Assembly (NCBI GenBank): GCA_905331475.1
Contig: CAJNYU010000026.1
Coordinates: forward strand, 1 to 64,000
Length of the DNA stretch: 64,000 nucleotides
From: Rotaria socialis
Taxonomy: Eukaryota; Rotifera; Eurotatoria; Philodinida; Philodinidae
Direction of reading: 5' to 3'
A program made the translations under genes and the position numbers. Positions 51,098-62,220 of the stretch are shown one piece after another. A model generated the notes under the pieces. That model saw only the letters and a list, made by a program, of their open reading frames with translations, was not told where the DNA came from and made no database searches. Each line of letters starts with the position of its first letter. The stretch's first letter is position 1.

Positions 51098-53947
51098 ATG
51101 CTTCGCATCAAGCAGCAAACTAACCCATCAGTGACTTCGAAAGAATCAGTTCCTCTTAAGGAAGTTTATATTGAGGCATGTCTCCATTCATTTGCAGCCG
51201 ATGTCAAATTAACACAAGTATTTCGAAACGATGAGTCCGTGCCAATAGAAGCCGTTTATTGGTAAGAGCATAATTAATCTATCAATATACCTTTTGTTTG
51301 ACATTTTTTCTCTGAATTTCTTTAGTTTTCCTGTTGAAGAAAATGCGGCGATCTACGCATTTGTCGCTCGCATCGATGATGGCCGTGAGATCGTTGCTGA
51401 AATCAAGGAGAAGAAATTAGCGCAACAAGAATATACACATGCTCTTGCGCAAGGTCACGGTGCATATCTATTCGAACAAGATGAAGATTCCAATGATATA
51501 TTTGTTGTTAGCGTCGGAGCGTAAGTGAATCGTGTGTTGTATCTATGTAAACTTACTCTCATCAATTTATTATCAGTCTGAAGCCAAATACCGAATGTCG
51601 CATCACGATTAGTTATGTGACTGAACTTGATCTGTTGCATGACAATGAGAAACCAATAATTCGCTTCGTTATACCCACAACGATTGCACCACGCTACTCA
51701 CCATCAAATAAAGGTATCTCATCGCCCGGTGGAACTCAAGCGGAATATATTGAATCCGCTCCCTATACAATCGAATTCGTCTGTAAAATTGACAAAATCG
51801 ATCAACATGTGTCTTCTATTTCATCACCGTCACATCCAATCGTAGTTGATTTTAATAATGACGATGCTTTTATTGTCACGTTCAGTCAACAAGGAATACA
51901 ACTCGAGTGAGTGATTTATTTGACGTCATTGAATCAACAGACTATATTTATATTATATTTGACCATAATCTCTAATATGTGCTTTGTCTATTTCAGCCGT
52001 GATATTATTGTTGATATTGAACTGTCAAAAACCCGAACAAACACGATTGCAGCTGTTGAAAAGGGTGCTCTTATGGTCTCGTTTATGCCTAATGAAGAAG
52101 ATTGTCGAGGAAGTTCGAACGATAGAAGAAACGAATTTCTCTTCATAATTGATTGCAGCGGTTCGATGGACGAAGATAACAAAATAGGTCTCGCGTGCAA
52201 AGCGATGCTGCTCTTCCTCAAGAGTCTTCCCACCAATTGTTGCTTCAATATTGTTCGTTTTGGTTCCACATTTTCACCACTGTTTAGCGATCAAGTTACA
52301 CGTGAATACAATGCTACGAACTTACATGAAGCAGAAACATTGATCAAGTGTATGACGGCCAATATGGGTGGTACAGAACTTCTCGAACCTTTGAAATGGC
52401 TGAAGAAAAATAAGCCGCCTGTGGGTTGTGCCAGGCAAATCTTTCTGTTGACCGATGGCGAAGTCTCCAATGTTGATCAAGTAACGAATCTATGTCGTGA
52501 TATGGCCGCGTTTACACGCATCTTTTCATTCGGTCTCGGTCATTCGGCAAGTATTTCATTTAATATGCTAAACAAATTGATGAGCTATATATTTGACCAC
52601 TTTTTTTAGCCAAGCCGAGCTCTTGTCAAGGGTCTGGCACGTGTTACCAATGGTTATTATACCTTCATTCCACCGCAGACAAAAGTCGACATTCACGTCG
52701 CTAAACAGCTTGCACGTGCGCTTCAACCGAGCATCAGCAATGTACATGTCAAGTGGAACACGAACCAAACTGTTCTTCACAGTGTACCTAACCACGCTCC
52801 GCCCGTCTTTGCCCGTGATCGTTTGCTCTTCTATGCATTGCTCGATGAATCTATGGCCTTTGATCATGCGACAACTGTCGAACTATTTGCTGATATCAGT
52901 CAAAAACCACTTGGTGTGGCTCGTATCGATCACATACCATCAGTAGTCGACTCACAAACTATCAGGCGTTTAGCAGCGAAAACCCTTTTGCATGAACTCT
53001 TGCATGGTGAAAAACCAGCAGCTCGGGAATGTATTATTGGTCTCTCACTCAAGTATGGGATTCTCTGTCCGTATACAGCTTTCATTGGTCTTGAGCGACG
53101 ACTCGATGTTGACAGTGCGAGTAACGTGGATATGGAACTGCGTGAGGTGCCTATCGTACTGAGTCCGATGAACTCGAGTTTAAGAAGACTATTTCCAGTG
53201 TCATCTAGCATATCCTCAAACCGCATCAGTTCATTACGAACCGATATCGATGATATTGTTGATACCATGCGATTTAGCGAAATTGCCTTGTTGAGCAGAG
53301 ACATGTTGTCCGAGTTTTCGTGTAAAGCGGATATGCTTGAAAGTGGTTCTCATGCGTTCTACCTCAGTGCTGCAAAGCTAAAAAGGCGGAAAGGTTTTGG
53401 TTCGATTCTTCAGCCAGCCATTGGTTATGTTTCATCACTGTTCACGAAAAAAACCGGTGTTCAACCAAATAATTCTCGTTCGAACTCTCACATGCACAGT
53501 ACACTTTCTGCGTCACCATCTGGCTCCATGATGAACAGTCCAATAATGTCTGCTTCAATGGACATATTTCAAGCAATTGATATTCAATCGCAACAAAAGT
53601 CTGAAGTTGACTGGCCGACGGATGAGTACGAATTGGTATCTCGATTTGTAGAACTCCAACAATATGATGGATTATGGATGCTAACTGAGTATGATATCAA
53701 ACAGTTGACAGGTAAATCTCTTGCCAACTTTTCATCGTCCATGGTTGATACAATGGAAAAGGCCAGTCGAAATTCGGTAACGACAACGGCCTTTGTTCTT
53801 GTCTTTCTTGAGACACGTTGCATCTCCAAGAAAACACTTTGGCAGGCATTATCAACCAAGGCACATAAACGAATAGCAGAATTGCTTGGAGGTGATGAGA
53901 CAAAGGTTGAACAATTGTTAAAAGATGTCCGTGATCAACTCATGTGA
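51098..53947 (+). CDS. VIT and von Willebrand A domain protein (VWA5A-like)
   Basis: Five exons (51098-51261, 51326-51520, 51577-51906, 51997-52546, 52610-53947) join to 858 residues. The order is: VIT domain at about 15-150 (YIEACLHSFAADVKLTQVF, VEENAAIYAFVARIDDGREI), a VWA domain with an intact metal site Asp282-Ser286 (FIIDCSGSMDEDNK) and QIFLLTDGEVSN, a middle part with a serine-rich linker, and a C-terminal segment (VELQQYDGLWMLTEYDI). That last segment resembles the one shared by VWA5 and the vault-linked PARP4. It is probably intracellular, as no signal peptide is seen. Function is poorly known; VWA5A has been linked to tumour suppression in vertebrates. Intron 4 starts with GC (CATTCG/GCAAGT). 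The gene looks intact. Confidence 0.9.
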
Positions 53948-55231
53948 AAAATTGATTTCCTCACTTTAGTTTATGCTGTCTCTAAATTGCTTCTATCATT
54001 AAAATCAATCTAATATTCTTTATCTATTATATACATTATGTCAAAATAAACTGTTGTCCAGTTGCTGCGCACATTAAATAGAAATCATTTCACTGCAAGA
54101 GTGCAACTGCTCTTGTGAATTCTTGTTTTTGTTTCGGTACATATTGCTTTTCAAAAAGAAAGTTATTTAGCGATGCACGCGACGTAAATGCTATCTGTCA
54201 TTCATTGGTAAATGATGATCAATCACCGGTTTTTGCTATTGTTGCTTTGAGCAAGTGTCATTTTTCTTCTCACATCTGATTTTTTTGTTTACACCACTGA
54301 ATTAGGCATGGTGCCCATTATGAACTCTTGAAATCTCAGCTCAACTATTCGAAGTATACGAATAGAAAGATCATTTTAGGAGAGCTCGACAATGCCTATT
54401 CGCGGTTTTAGAGAATTTTGAATAATCGTAACCGATTTCTATTGATTGTCGCATTGTCAGAAAGGAACTTTCTGATTCTTGTTGCAGCTGTGAGTGTGGC
54501 GTAAATGAACACGCATCCACATCCTAAAACATTACAGATGAAATTATATTCTTCGATGGATATTTAACTGATGGTTTTCATATGTATACTGGCAAATGCA
54601 ATAAGTAGAGTCATTATAAATCAAGTTTTCATTACAGATCATTCATTAAAGACCATCATTAATTTTCTATTCGACTTATATTTGAACATTTCAATATCTG
54701 ATAATTATGAATAATAATTAATCAAATGTTGAATATCTTATTTTATTTTTGAATTATGTTGTATCTGTACATGTCAAATAAGGAGGGATTCAGATCATAG
54801 CCAACGATTCGCCAAAACAATACCCTATCATGAGTTAGCATTCACCATTTTTTCTTTTCCTCTCATCGATGCAACACCTCTATATATACAAGTCATTTAT
54901 GCATCTTCCGCTACTCTGTCGAAATTGAAATTTGAACAAAATCGCCTAAATTTGTTGATTAATTATCATGCTTTTTACATAGAGTGAGCTCATGATTGAT
55001 TGAATTTTTTTTCTCGGACATCATCGTTCTATTTCAATATATAAAGAAAAATAAATAACTTAAACGATATCGACAGCTGCATGCATAAACTATGGATTCC
55101 CGTTCGCTGACTTATACAATCGAATGATGAGAAGAAAAACAAATATCGCAGATATAAGAAATTCTTTACTGGATACTCTTGTTTTCTGTTTCTAGAGTCT
55201 ATTTCTTTTTTTATTCAGCATCTAACAAATC
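53948..55231. other. Intergenic region with a degenerate TGTGGG-type palindrome
   Basis: No gene. At 54490-54525 GTGAGTGTGGCG is followed by ACACGCATCCACATCCT, a weak family member. Just before the eEF1B start, TTCTTTTTTTATTCAG is a splice acceptor 14 bases upstream of the ATG, fitting a spliced leader or a 5' untranslated exon. Confidence 0.45.
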
Positions 55232-56304
55232 ATGGGTTTCGGTGATCTCCAATCTGCTGATGGTCTTCGTTCACTCAATGCATTTCTTGTCGATAAATCA
55301 TACGTCGAAGGGTTTGTTTAATATGTTTATTGTAAAATCAAACACTTCTATCTCTCTCTCTCTCTCTCTCTCTTGATAGTTATACTCCAACAAAAGGTGA
55401 TGTTGTTGTATTCGAAGCTGTAAAGAAAGCACCAGCAACTGAATTTGAAAATGCTCTTCGCTGGTACAATCATATCGCTTCGTTTAATGATGCTGAGAAA
55501 GCCAAGTAGAATTTAGTTTTTTCGGACGTTTTGTTATTTGAATTTCATCGTAATATTTAAAAATAGATTTCAAGGTGAAAGCAAAGCAGTCGATCAATAT
55601 GGACAACAACCAGGCCAAGATCGTCTTGCAAAACAAGAATTTGAATCATTATCTGTTGATCCAGCTAAGAAACCAGCAGCTGAAGACGATGATGATGTTG
55701 ATTTATTCGGCGATGAAAATGAAGAAGAAACTGAATTAACAAAACAACGTTTAGCTGCTTATGCTGAGAAAAAATCCAAGAGTAAATCCTAGAATTATCT
55801 CAAACAATAAAATAAATAATTTTCTCTAATATTTTTTAGAACCAACTCTTATTGCCAAAAGTAACATTGTCCTTGATGTATGCAAAAGAAAATATTTTTC
55901 TATTGAAAAAAGTTTTGAATCCATTCTTTTTCTTCTTCTTTCAATTAGATTAAACCATGGGACGATGAAACAAATATGCAAGAACTTGAACAAAACGTTC
56001 GTTCAATTGAGTTAGATGGTCTTCTTTGGGGTGCCTGTAAGTTATCTAAATAGGTTTTTTTATCTCACAGATTTTCTAAGAAAATATTTCATTTTAAGCT
56101 CGTCTCGTACCACTTGCTTATACAATCAAAAAGTTACAAATCACTTGTGTTGTTGAAGATGACAAAGTAAATAGTCGAAGTTATTAAATTTATTTTGACA
56201 CAATAATTATATTTCAGGTTGGTACAGATATTCTTGAAGAACGTATCATGGCATTCGAAGACCACGTTCAATCAGTTGATATTGCTTCATTTCAAAAGAT
56301 TTAA
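55232..56304 (+). CDS. EEF1B2: Translation elongation factor 1B, beta-type GEF subunit
   Basis: Seven exons (55232-55311, 55380-55505, 55567-55781, 55840-55877, 55949-56036, 56099-56166, 56218-56304) join to 233 residues. The N-terminal GST-C-like part ([28 protein letters not shown]) is followed by an acidic linker ([16 protein letters not shown], with the usual DLFG motif). The C-terminal guanine-exchange domain follows ([40 protein letters not shown], ending [12 protein letters not shown]). It reloads eEF1A with GTP during translation in the cytosol. Length and motifs are those of a normal, intact gene. Intron 1 uses a pure CT repeat (55349-55373) as its pyrimidine tract. The next gene starts only 128 bp downstream. 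Confidence 0.95.
55349..55373. repeat. (CT)n microsatellite forming a pyrimidine tract
   Basis: Uninterrupted TC repeat ending six bases before the intron 1 acceptor AG of the eEF1B gene. Confidence 0.85.
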
Positions 56305-56406
56305 ATGTTATCCCTTTTTTCTGTAACACCAATTGCTATTGCGAAATGAACATCAATGCTATATGATGAAATAAAATTGATTTAAAGAAAGAAAAATAAA
56401 ACAAAT

Positions 56407-56432
56407 GAATACTCTATGTGTTCAACTTTTAG
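56407..56432 (+). promoter_or_regulatory. Probable trans-splice acceptor before the RRM gene
   Basis: TGTGTTCAACTTTTAG ends directly at the ATG (56433), 128 bp after the eEF1B stop codon. No room for a promoter and a normal 5' exon is evident, so a spliced leader joined at this AG is a good explanation. Bdelloids are known to use spliced-leader trans-splicing. A cis-spliced 5' exon further upstream is the alternative. Confidence 0.5.
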
Positions 56433-58853
56433 ATGGCTGCTGCAATAGAGACAAAACTCTATGTAACTAATTTTCCGAGTTCAGCTACTCGACAACAATT
56501 GCAACAATTTTTTTCTCGATTTGGTCGCGTACAGGAATGTGCGAGTGAGTAAAAATTAAATATTCTCTCTTGTTTTAAACTCTACAGATATACAGTACTA
56601 AACTAAAATATGATACAACTGACAATTGAGATCCTAACCGAAATATATTCGATCTCCCAGTGACCAGTTCTTAATACGATAAGGGTACAGCTTAGTTTTT
56701 TACTAGCCATAAGAGTATTCTTAGACAGTTTTAATATTATTTATCTGTTCGTTTCGAAAAATGATCTTCTTCAGCGTTTGAATATATTATCATAATTTTG
56801 TTTTTAGTCATGTGGAATTCATACGCATTTGTTCACTATGCGACGATGGATGAAGGCAAATTGATTTTTCTTACCTAATATCAAAAGTTCGTTTGATTTT
56901 TGCTTTGATCTATTTAGCTCGTCGTGCTCTGGATCAATCAAATGGTGCCATGTTTCTCAATCGAAAATTAATTGTTCAATTGTCTACATCTCGTTTTCGG
57001 CCACAGCCAAAAGAATCTAATACTGCGATACCTCAATCACCTAAAAAGCTCATGATTTCAACGTCTCCATCATCTATCGCTTATCATCATTCGAATGGAC
57101 TACCGACAACGATAGCAGCACAGCAGTTAACTCAACATCCACAGCAATTTACTTATTCAGAAAATAATAATAATAATAATAATAATTATGATATGATGAC
57201 ATCAAATGGTCTTCATCAACAGTCATCATCGCCGTTATTAGAGAATCAGAATTTATTTCGTTCTCTATCGCCATTATCTCAGGAGATGAATAATTATTAT
57301 TCACAATATTCAAATATGCCCATGGATCGCATGACACCATCGTTAAAAATTAATAATATAAAAGCAAATAAATCATTGAAAACAGGTAATTCTAAACGAG
57401 TGGATTTATCTAACTCTGTTGACGGTTCGATACCAGGGATGAGCAATCTTTTGGACACCTTTGCTACTCACGATGGCAATAAAAAAAAGTGATACATTAA
57501 ATGTACCTGAGGTATCAAACACTGTCTTTTCTTTTTGAATTTCGAATTTAATAGAAAGAAAAAAATTTCCTTTAGAAACCAAAGATTTTATTTCTATTTC
57601 CAGACATAGGTAATAATGGTGAAATTCCCAAATTGTATTGTACGAATTTACCAGACAATTGCAAAGCAAGTGATTTACAAAGTTTGTTTTCGTCATTTGG
57701 TCATGTTATTGATTGTGTTATTCTATGGGATTATTATGCATTTATTACGTACAAAACTTTCGTAGAAGCCGAAAGAGCCTTAATGGGATTAAATGGATTT
57801 ACTTGGAAAGATCGACGTCTTATTCTTGAATGGTCACGTGCATCAGGTCGGCGACAACATCAACAAGGATCGTCACCGCCACCGCTACAGCAACACAGAC
57901 TTGGTTCATTTGGTTGTATGTTGAATTTAAATCGAACGAGAAAATTTTTTATTTTTAAAAATTTCCTTTTAGCTGAAATTTCAAGTCCACCATCACCTCG
58001 TACACGTCCAACAACATTAATTGCTCATCAAACGGCTTCTAATAATCAATATTATGGAAATAATTCACCGAAAATGCTTTCACCACTGCTTCCATCACCG
58101 TTGAAATCACAATCACCACATCATACATTCAATCAAAACCTTGCATTAATGTCAATCATGCAGCAACAGCAGCAGCAGCAGCAGCCATATTTTCATCATC
58201 ATGCAGCAAATCCATATGGTACATATACAAATGGAAATAATAATAATAATAATAATGAAATATTATCAAATGACGATCAACAGATATTTGAAGGGTAAAT
58301 GAACAGAGAAAAATTTCCCTAGACATACATTGAAAAGTCGAGTTTCTATTTTGTTAATCTTCGGAATTTTATTTTAAATTTTAGTTTAACAAATTCATCA
58401 TCAAATCATCGACTTGACTTATCATCATTTATTGATGCGAATTCTTCAAATAGCAATACGATGTTTTCTTCATCATCCGAATTAAATACACCATCATCAG
58501 CTGCATCATTATCCAATGTTTATCAACCATCGGATATAACAAATTTACTTGAACCATTATCATCCAATGTATCAACAAACAATAAATCCAATGAAAATTC
58601 ACTTAGCGATATAAAAAACCTGTCACCGAATGTACCGCCATCATGTTCATCAGCGGCCGCTGCAGGAGCGGCTGCATTATTTCAAGAAAATTTACTTTCA
58701 TCATTATTCAATTCATTTGAACCGTTTAGTAAATTATTTCCCAATGATGATCAATCAACATCATCACGTTACAATCATTTTTCACCTTTATTAACAACAG
58801 CGCCCGATAATAGTCATCCAATGTCCTATGGTCATAATATTTCTTGGCATTAA
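56433..58853 (+). CDS. Two-RRM RNA-binding protein (RBM4/Lark-like)
   Basis: Six exons (56433-56544, 56808-56855, 56918-57385, 57604-57912, 57973-58294, 58385-58853) give about 575 residues. RRM1 covers about residues 7-75 (TKLYVTNFPSSATRQQLQQF, SYAFVHYATMDE). RRM2 follows a low-complexity linker (PKLYCTNLPDNC, YYAFITYKTFVEAERAL, RLILEWSRASG). The tails are rich in Ser, Asn, Gln and His with an Asn run (AAT repeat, about 57165-57190) and a Gln run (CAG repeat, about 58160-58182). It is probably a nuclear or cytoplasmic splicing or translation regulator. The zinc knuckle of RBM4/Lark is absent, so the orthology is uncertain. Intron 2 has a GC donor (GAAG/GCAAAT). Intron 4 (57913-57972) is 60 bp, free of stops in frame, so it could be retained as 20 extra residues. 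Confidence 0.82.
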
Positions 58854-59813
58854 ATGAAACAGTTTTTTGTTAATTTTTTGTTGTTGTTGTTGTTGTCATT
58901 TCATTTTTGTTTTCACTCTCTGTCCGGTGTATGTGTTAATTCATGAAAACTATTTACACCCGCGCCTTCTTCTTTTTTTCTAGTCGCACTTCTATTGTGT
59001 TCATCATTTGTCTGTCTTTGTCGGCCATATTTCTTCTTTGCGCGATGAATAGTAGTTTGTTTCGACATGTACGGTTTTGTTTTTCTTAGCAAAAAAACAA
59101 ACTAAATCATCTCTCTTGATTGTAGTGTAGATTTCTATGTATGTTTGATTTAAAAAACAAACAACAATATGCTTCTTCTGTTTTCTTCTTTGTCTCAGGT
59201 TAATGTTTACAAGAAAGTACTCGCCATGACTTTATCACTTCCCCGGTCTTTTGTTGTAATACATCTATTCGGCCTTGTATTTAAAATAGCACACTCCCAT
59301 TTGTTTGAACAGTTTTCTCATTTATTCACTCTCATGGTTTAGGTTGGGTGTTGCTCTCGTTCTTGTCTTTTTTTCTCTTCTTCTTCTTTTCATCAATGAA
59401 TGAGCTCTTTTTGTTTGTTATCCAGTTGTGTTGTCTTCTTGCCTTCACCTCACGTCACTTTGTTGTTGTTTTTTATGACTTCGCACATAACAACTATACA
59501 CAAACATCCTACTTCGTTTTTTTCTCTCTTCTGTTTTCATCCTTATTTTTCTATTACTTTTTTTTTCTCTGTGGATTTCAACCAGGATTTTTTCGTGTTG
59601 AACATGTAAACCCTTGTACTTCAACGATGAAGACTATGCTAAAGCAAACCAAGAAAAAAGAAAGTTCCATTGATGCGATGGAAATGTTTCTTCTTTTTTT
59701 TTAATAAAAATTTTGACGAAATGAAATACAAAAAATCAGACGCTTCCGTATGAATGCTGATATAAACTTCGACAGATATTGACGATGACTTCTCACGATG
59801 AATGGGAGATTGA
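58854..59813. other. 3' untranslated and spacer region
   Basis: T-rich DNA with long pyrimidine tracts, for example TTGTTGTTGTTGTTGT. A frame at 59348-59704 is almost all Phe, Leu, Ser and Tyr from these tracts and is not a gene. Confidence 0.5.
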
Positions 59814-59829
59814 AATCAATACATTCTAG
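59814..59829 (+). promoter_or_regulatory. Possible trans-splice acceptor before the Mediator-like gene
   Basis: AATACATTCTAG ends directly at the ATG at 59830, the same arrangement as before the RRM gene. The pyrimidine tract is weak, so confidence is low. Confidence 0.35.
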
Positions 59830-60166
59830 ATGAGTCGTTATCCTGGACCACCTGCATCGTCACAAGGACAACCAATGTCTTCAGTTGGCGGCTATCAGTC
59901 ATCAGGTATGTCAACTCATATGGCAAGTCCACAAACTGTGCCACCATATAGTGTTGCTGTTGCCTCACCATCACAATATGTTCAACAAACAGGTCCTTCA
60001 CCAAATCAAACTCATTATACTCATCCATCGGTAATAGTATTTGTTCTAGTTCATTTTTGTTAAAACACAAATTTTGAAAGTTGATTTAAGCCGTCTGGCT
60101 TTCACATTAAAAACGTTTCGACGAAGCAGATTGGGGGGGGGGGGGGGGGAAAAAATTTTAGAAAAN

Positions 60167-60246
<80 letters not shown>

Positions 60247-61534
60247 AATGTAGAATTCACGTCCTCTGTTTCGTGACAGTATCAATATTAATTTTGTATA
60301 TTTTGTCATAAAATTAAAAAATCATCTGATTTATAATATTGTTTCGTATGTTTACTCTAGGCACGATAGCTATGAACGGGTAAATTTGAAAATCTGAAAA
60401 ATATAAATCTCATTATGCATTTTTTTCAATTCGTTTTGTTAAAGATGTACTACATCTATCGAAATCTTACGAATGTGAAGCTATGGAAAATTATTTTTAA
60501 TCTATCGCTTTATTTCTCCTCCCGTAATTACTATCATAACATATAAGAGCAGTCGTAAAGCCTTCGATTTAAAATTAGTATATTCCAATGTTTGTTTATT
60601 TGTCGGATATTTTATCTTTTGTCTCAAAAATAGACTTATCTCTGTTCTTTTTATTACGATTACAAGACAAATTCTGTCATAAACGAAAGCTGTTTTTATT
60701 TAGCCTCAGCAGCCGATGATGACTGCGCCCGGTTATGGCCAGCCTATGATGCATGGTATAATGCCACCTCAAGCGGTTATGCAACCACAACAGCCACCAC
60801 CGCCACAACAACCGCAACAGCAACAGCCACCTCAACCTCAGCAGCAACCTGCACAGCCACAGCATCCAGTGCAACAGCAAGATGATTTAGCGATTAAAGT
60901 TAAACGATCATTTAGTAATTTCGATACTAGTCTGAAAGTAAACAATTTCCAAAACAAAACAAAAAACCTAATTATCTTAATAAATTTATTCTTAGACATT
61001 CCTACAAGAATATTCATCAGTGTTACAAATGGATGATGCACGATTAAAGTAAATTGATTCTATTCTTTTTTGTTTTAATAGAATGAAACTAATTTTCTTT
61101 ATATTAGTTCTCAAACACCTGATCTTCTTGCACAAAGTTCCCAGAATCTCGTCAGACGATACGAAACTTTACTTGTTGCTCTTGATTTATTCGAATCAAA
61201 TTTAGTATGTTAACAGTAGCATCAATCTTTATTTCGCACACTCTAATTTTCTTTCCGTTTATAGCGTATGCTACAAGATTATACATCGACACAGAATAAT
61301 TTCCGTCGATATATGCCACCGCCAACAATGGTTGCCGAATCGAGTGCGCATTCCGGCCATCAGTCAATGCAAATATCAGCACATATTGGCCGGGCTGTTG
61401 ATCCTATTCAATATCAGTTTCTTTTGAATAAAATGCAAACGCAAATTGATTCGTTTAATGCATTGCATGATCTAGGGAAAAAATTTCTGGAAGCTTCATC
61501 AACAAATGTAAATACAAATATAACAACGAAATAA
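59830..61534 (+). CDS. Glutamine-rich protein, probable Mediator subunit 29
   Basis: Five exons (59830-60030, 60704-60937, 60996-61048, 61108-61204, 61265-61534) join to 284 residues. The first 125 or so are Pro/Gln/Ser-rich (QQPPPPQQPQQQQPPQPQQQ). Then come three helical stretches: KVKRSFSNFDTSLKTFLQEY, NLVRRYETLLVALDLFESNL and YQFLLNKMQTQIDSFNALHD, in the order and spacing I remember for MED29 (Intersex). A Gln-rich N-terminus fits as well. MED29 sits in the tail/head region of Mediator, linking activators to RNA polymerase II. The match is by eye and the helices are weakly conserved, so another Mediator-type coiled coil is possible. Intron 1 contains the third homopolymer block. It lies 133 bp from the next gene. 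Confidence 0.55.
60133..60244. other. Poly-G, N, poly-C block, probable assembly artefact
   Basis: 17 G, an AT-rich bridge, an N (60166) and about 78 C in intron 1 of the Mediator-like gene. Same kind of block as at 44688 and 47993. Confidence 0.8.
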
Positions 61535-61666
61535 TAGGAACTTTATCTTGTCTGGTCTTTTTCTTTTCTCTTCTTTGTTGTCATTAATTTTCTCTGTCGT
61601 TTTTATTGTATAAAATAAAACAGAAACGAGCATAAAGATAGCAATACGGCGAAAGAATTTTCAAAC

Positions 61667-62220
61667 ATGGCGGATCGACGTCTGCGACATGTTACAAATC
61701 TTGACAATGAATTTATAGGAGATTATTATTCAATCGATAATTTCGATGAAAAATCTAAAAATTGTATGGAAATTCTTATTGCAGAATCGATTGGTGAAAT
61801 AACAAAAAATTATCTTGTATGTTTTCTTTAATATTCAAAACAAAAAATATATACATATAGAAAAAAAAAATTCTATTTATCTAGCCCGAATATCAACGAT
61901 TATCAGCTTTTTCTTACTATCCACCGTTGAAACCTGAACAAATTCGTAAACTTACAATTGAAAATGTAACATCAAACGATGTACAAATTCAAATAACAGA
62001 CAGAATCTATAATCGATTAGAATTAATTTTAAAAAGCAAAACACCGAATTGGAATGCTACAGATCAACGAACAGCAAAACGATTTGTTACAAACGCCGTT
62101 CAAGATGCTGTTGAAGCAATACGTAAGAAATTAAATGAATGCATCGCTCTTGAAAATCAAACACCAAATATTATTGTTCAACGTTTTGTATTAGATAATA
62201 ATCGATTGAAAATTGTTTGA
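61667..62220 (+). CDS. Unrecognised conserved-looking 161-residue protein
   Basis: Two exons (61667-61816 and 61885-62220, 68 bp intron) join in phase to 161 residues. It starts MADRRLRHVTNLDNEFIGDY. The second exon has PEYQRLSAFSYYPPLKPEQI, DRIYNRLELILKSKTPNW and TNAVQDAVEAIRKKLNECIA, suggesting a mostly helical, soluble protein. No signal peptide or membrane segment. I do not recognise the family. It starts 133 bp after the Mediator-like gene on the same strand, with a T/C-rich tract (TTTTTCTTTTCTCTTC) and AAAACAG between them, so both may be on one precursor RNA. Confidence 0.7.

Noticed and set aside
52568-53304. Minus-strand frames opposite the VWA5A-like gene
   Set aside because: Shadows of a well-supported plus-strand exon with clear domain motifs.
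59348-59704. 118-residue frame of Phe, Leu, Ser and Tyr
   Set aside because: It is the translation of long T-rich tracts in the 3' region of the RRM gene.
60677-60880. Minus-strand Leu/Trp/Arg-rich frame
   Set aside because: Antisense shadow of the glutamine/proline-rich exon of the Mediator-like gene.
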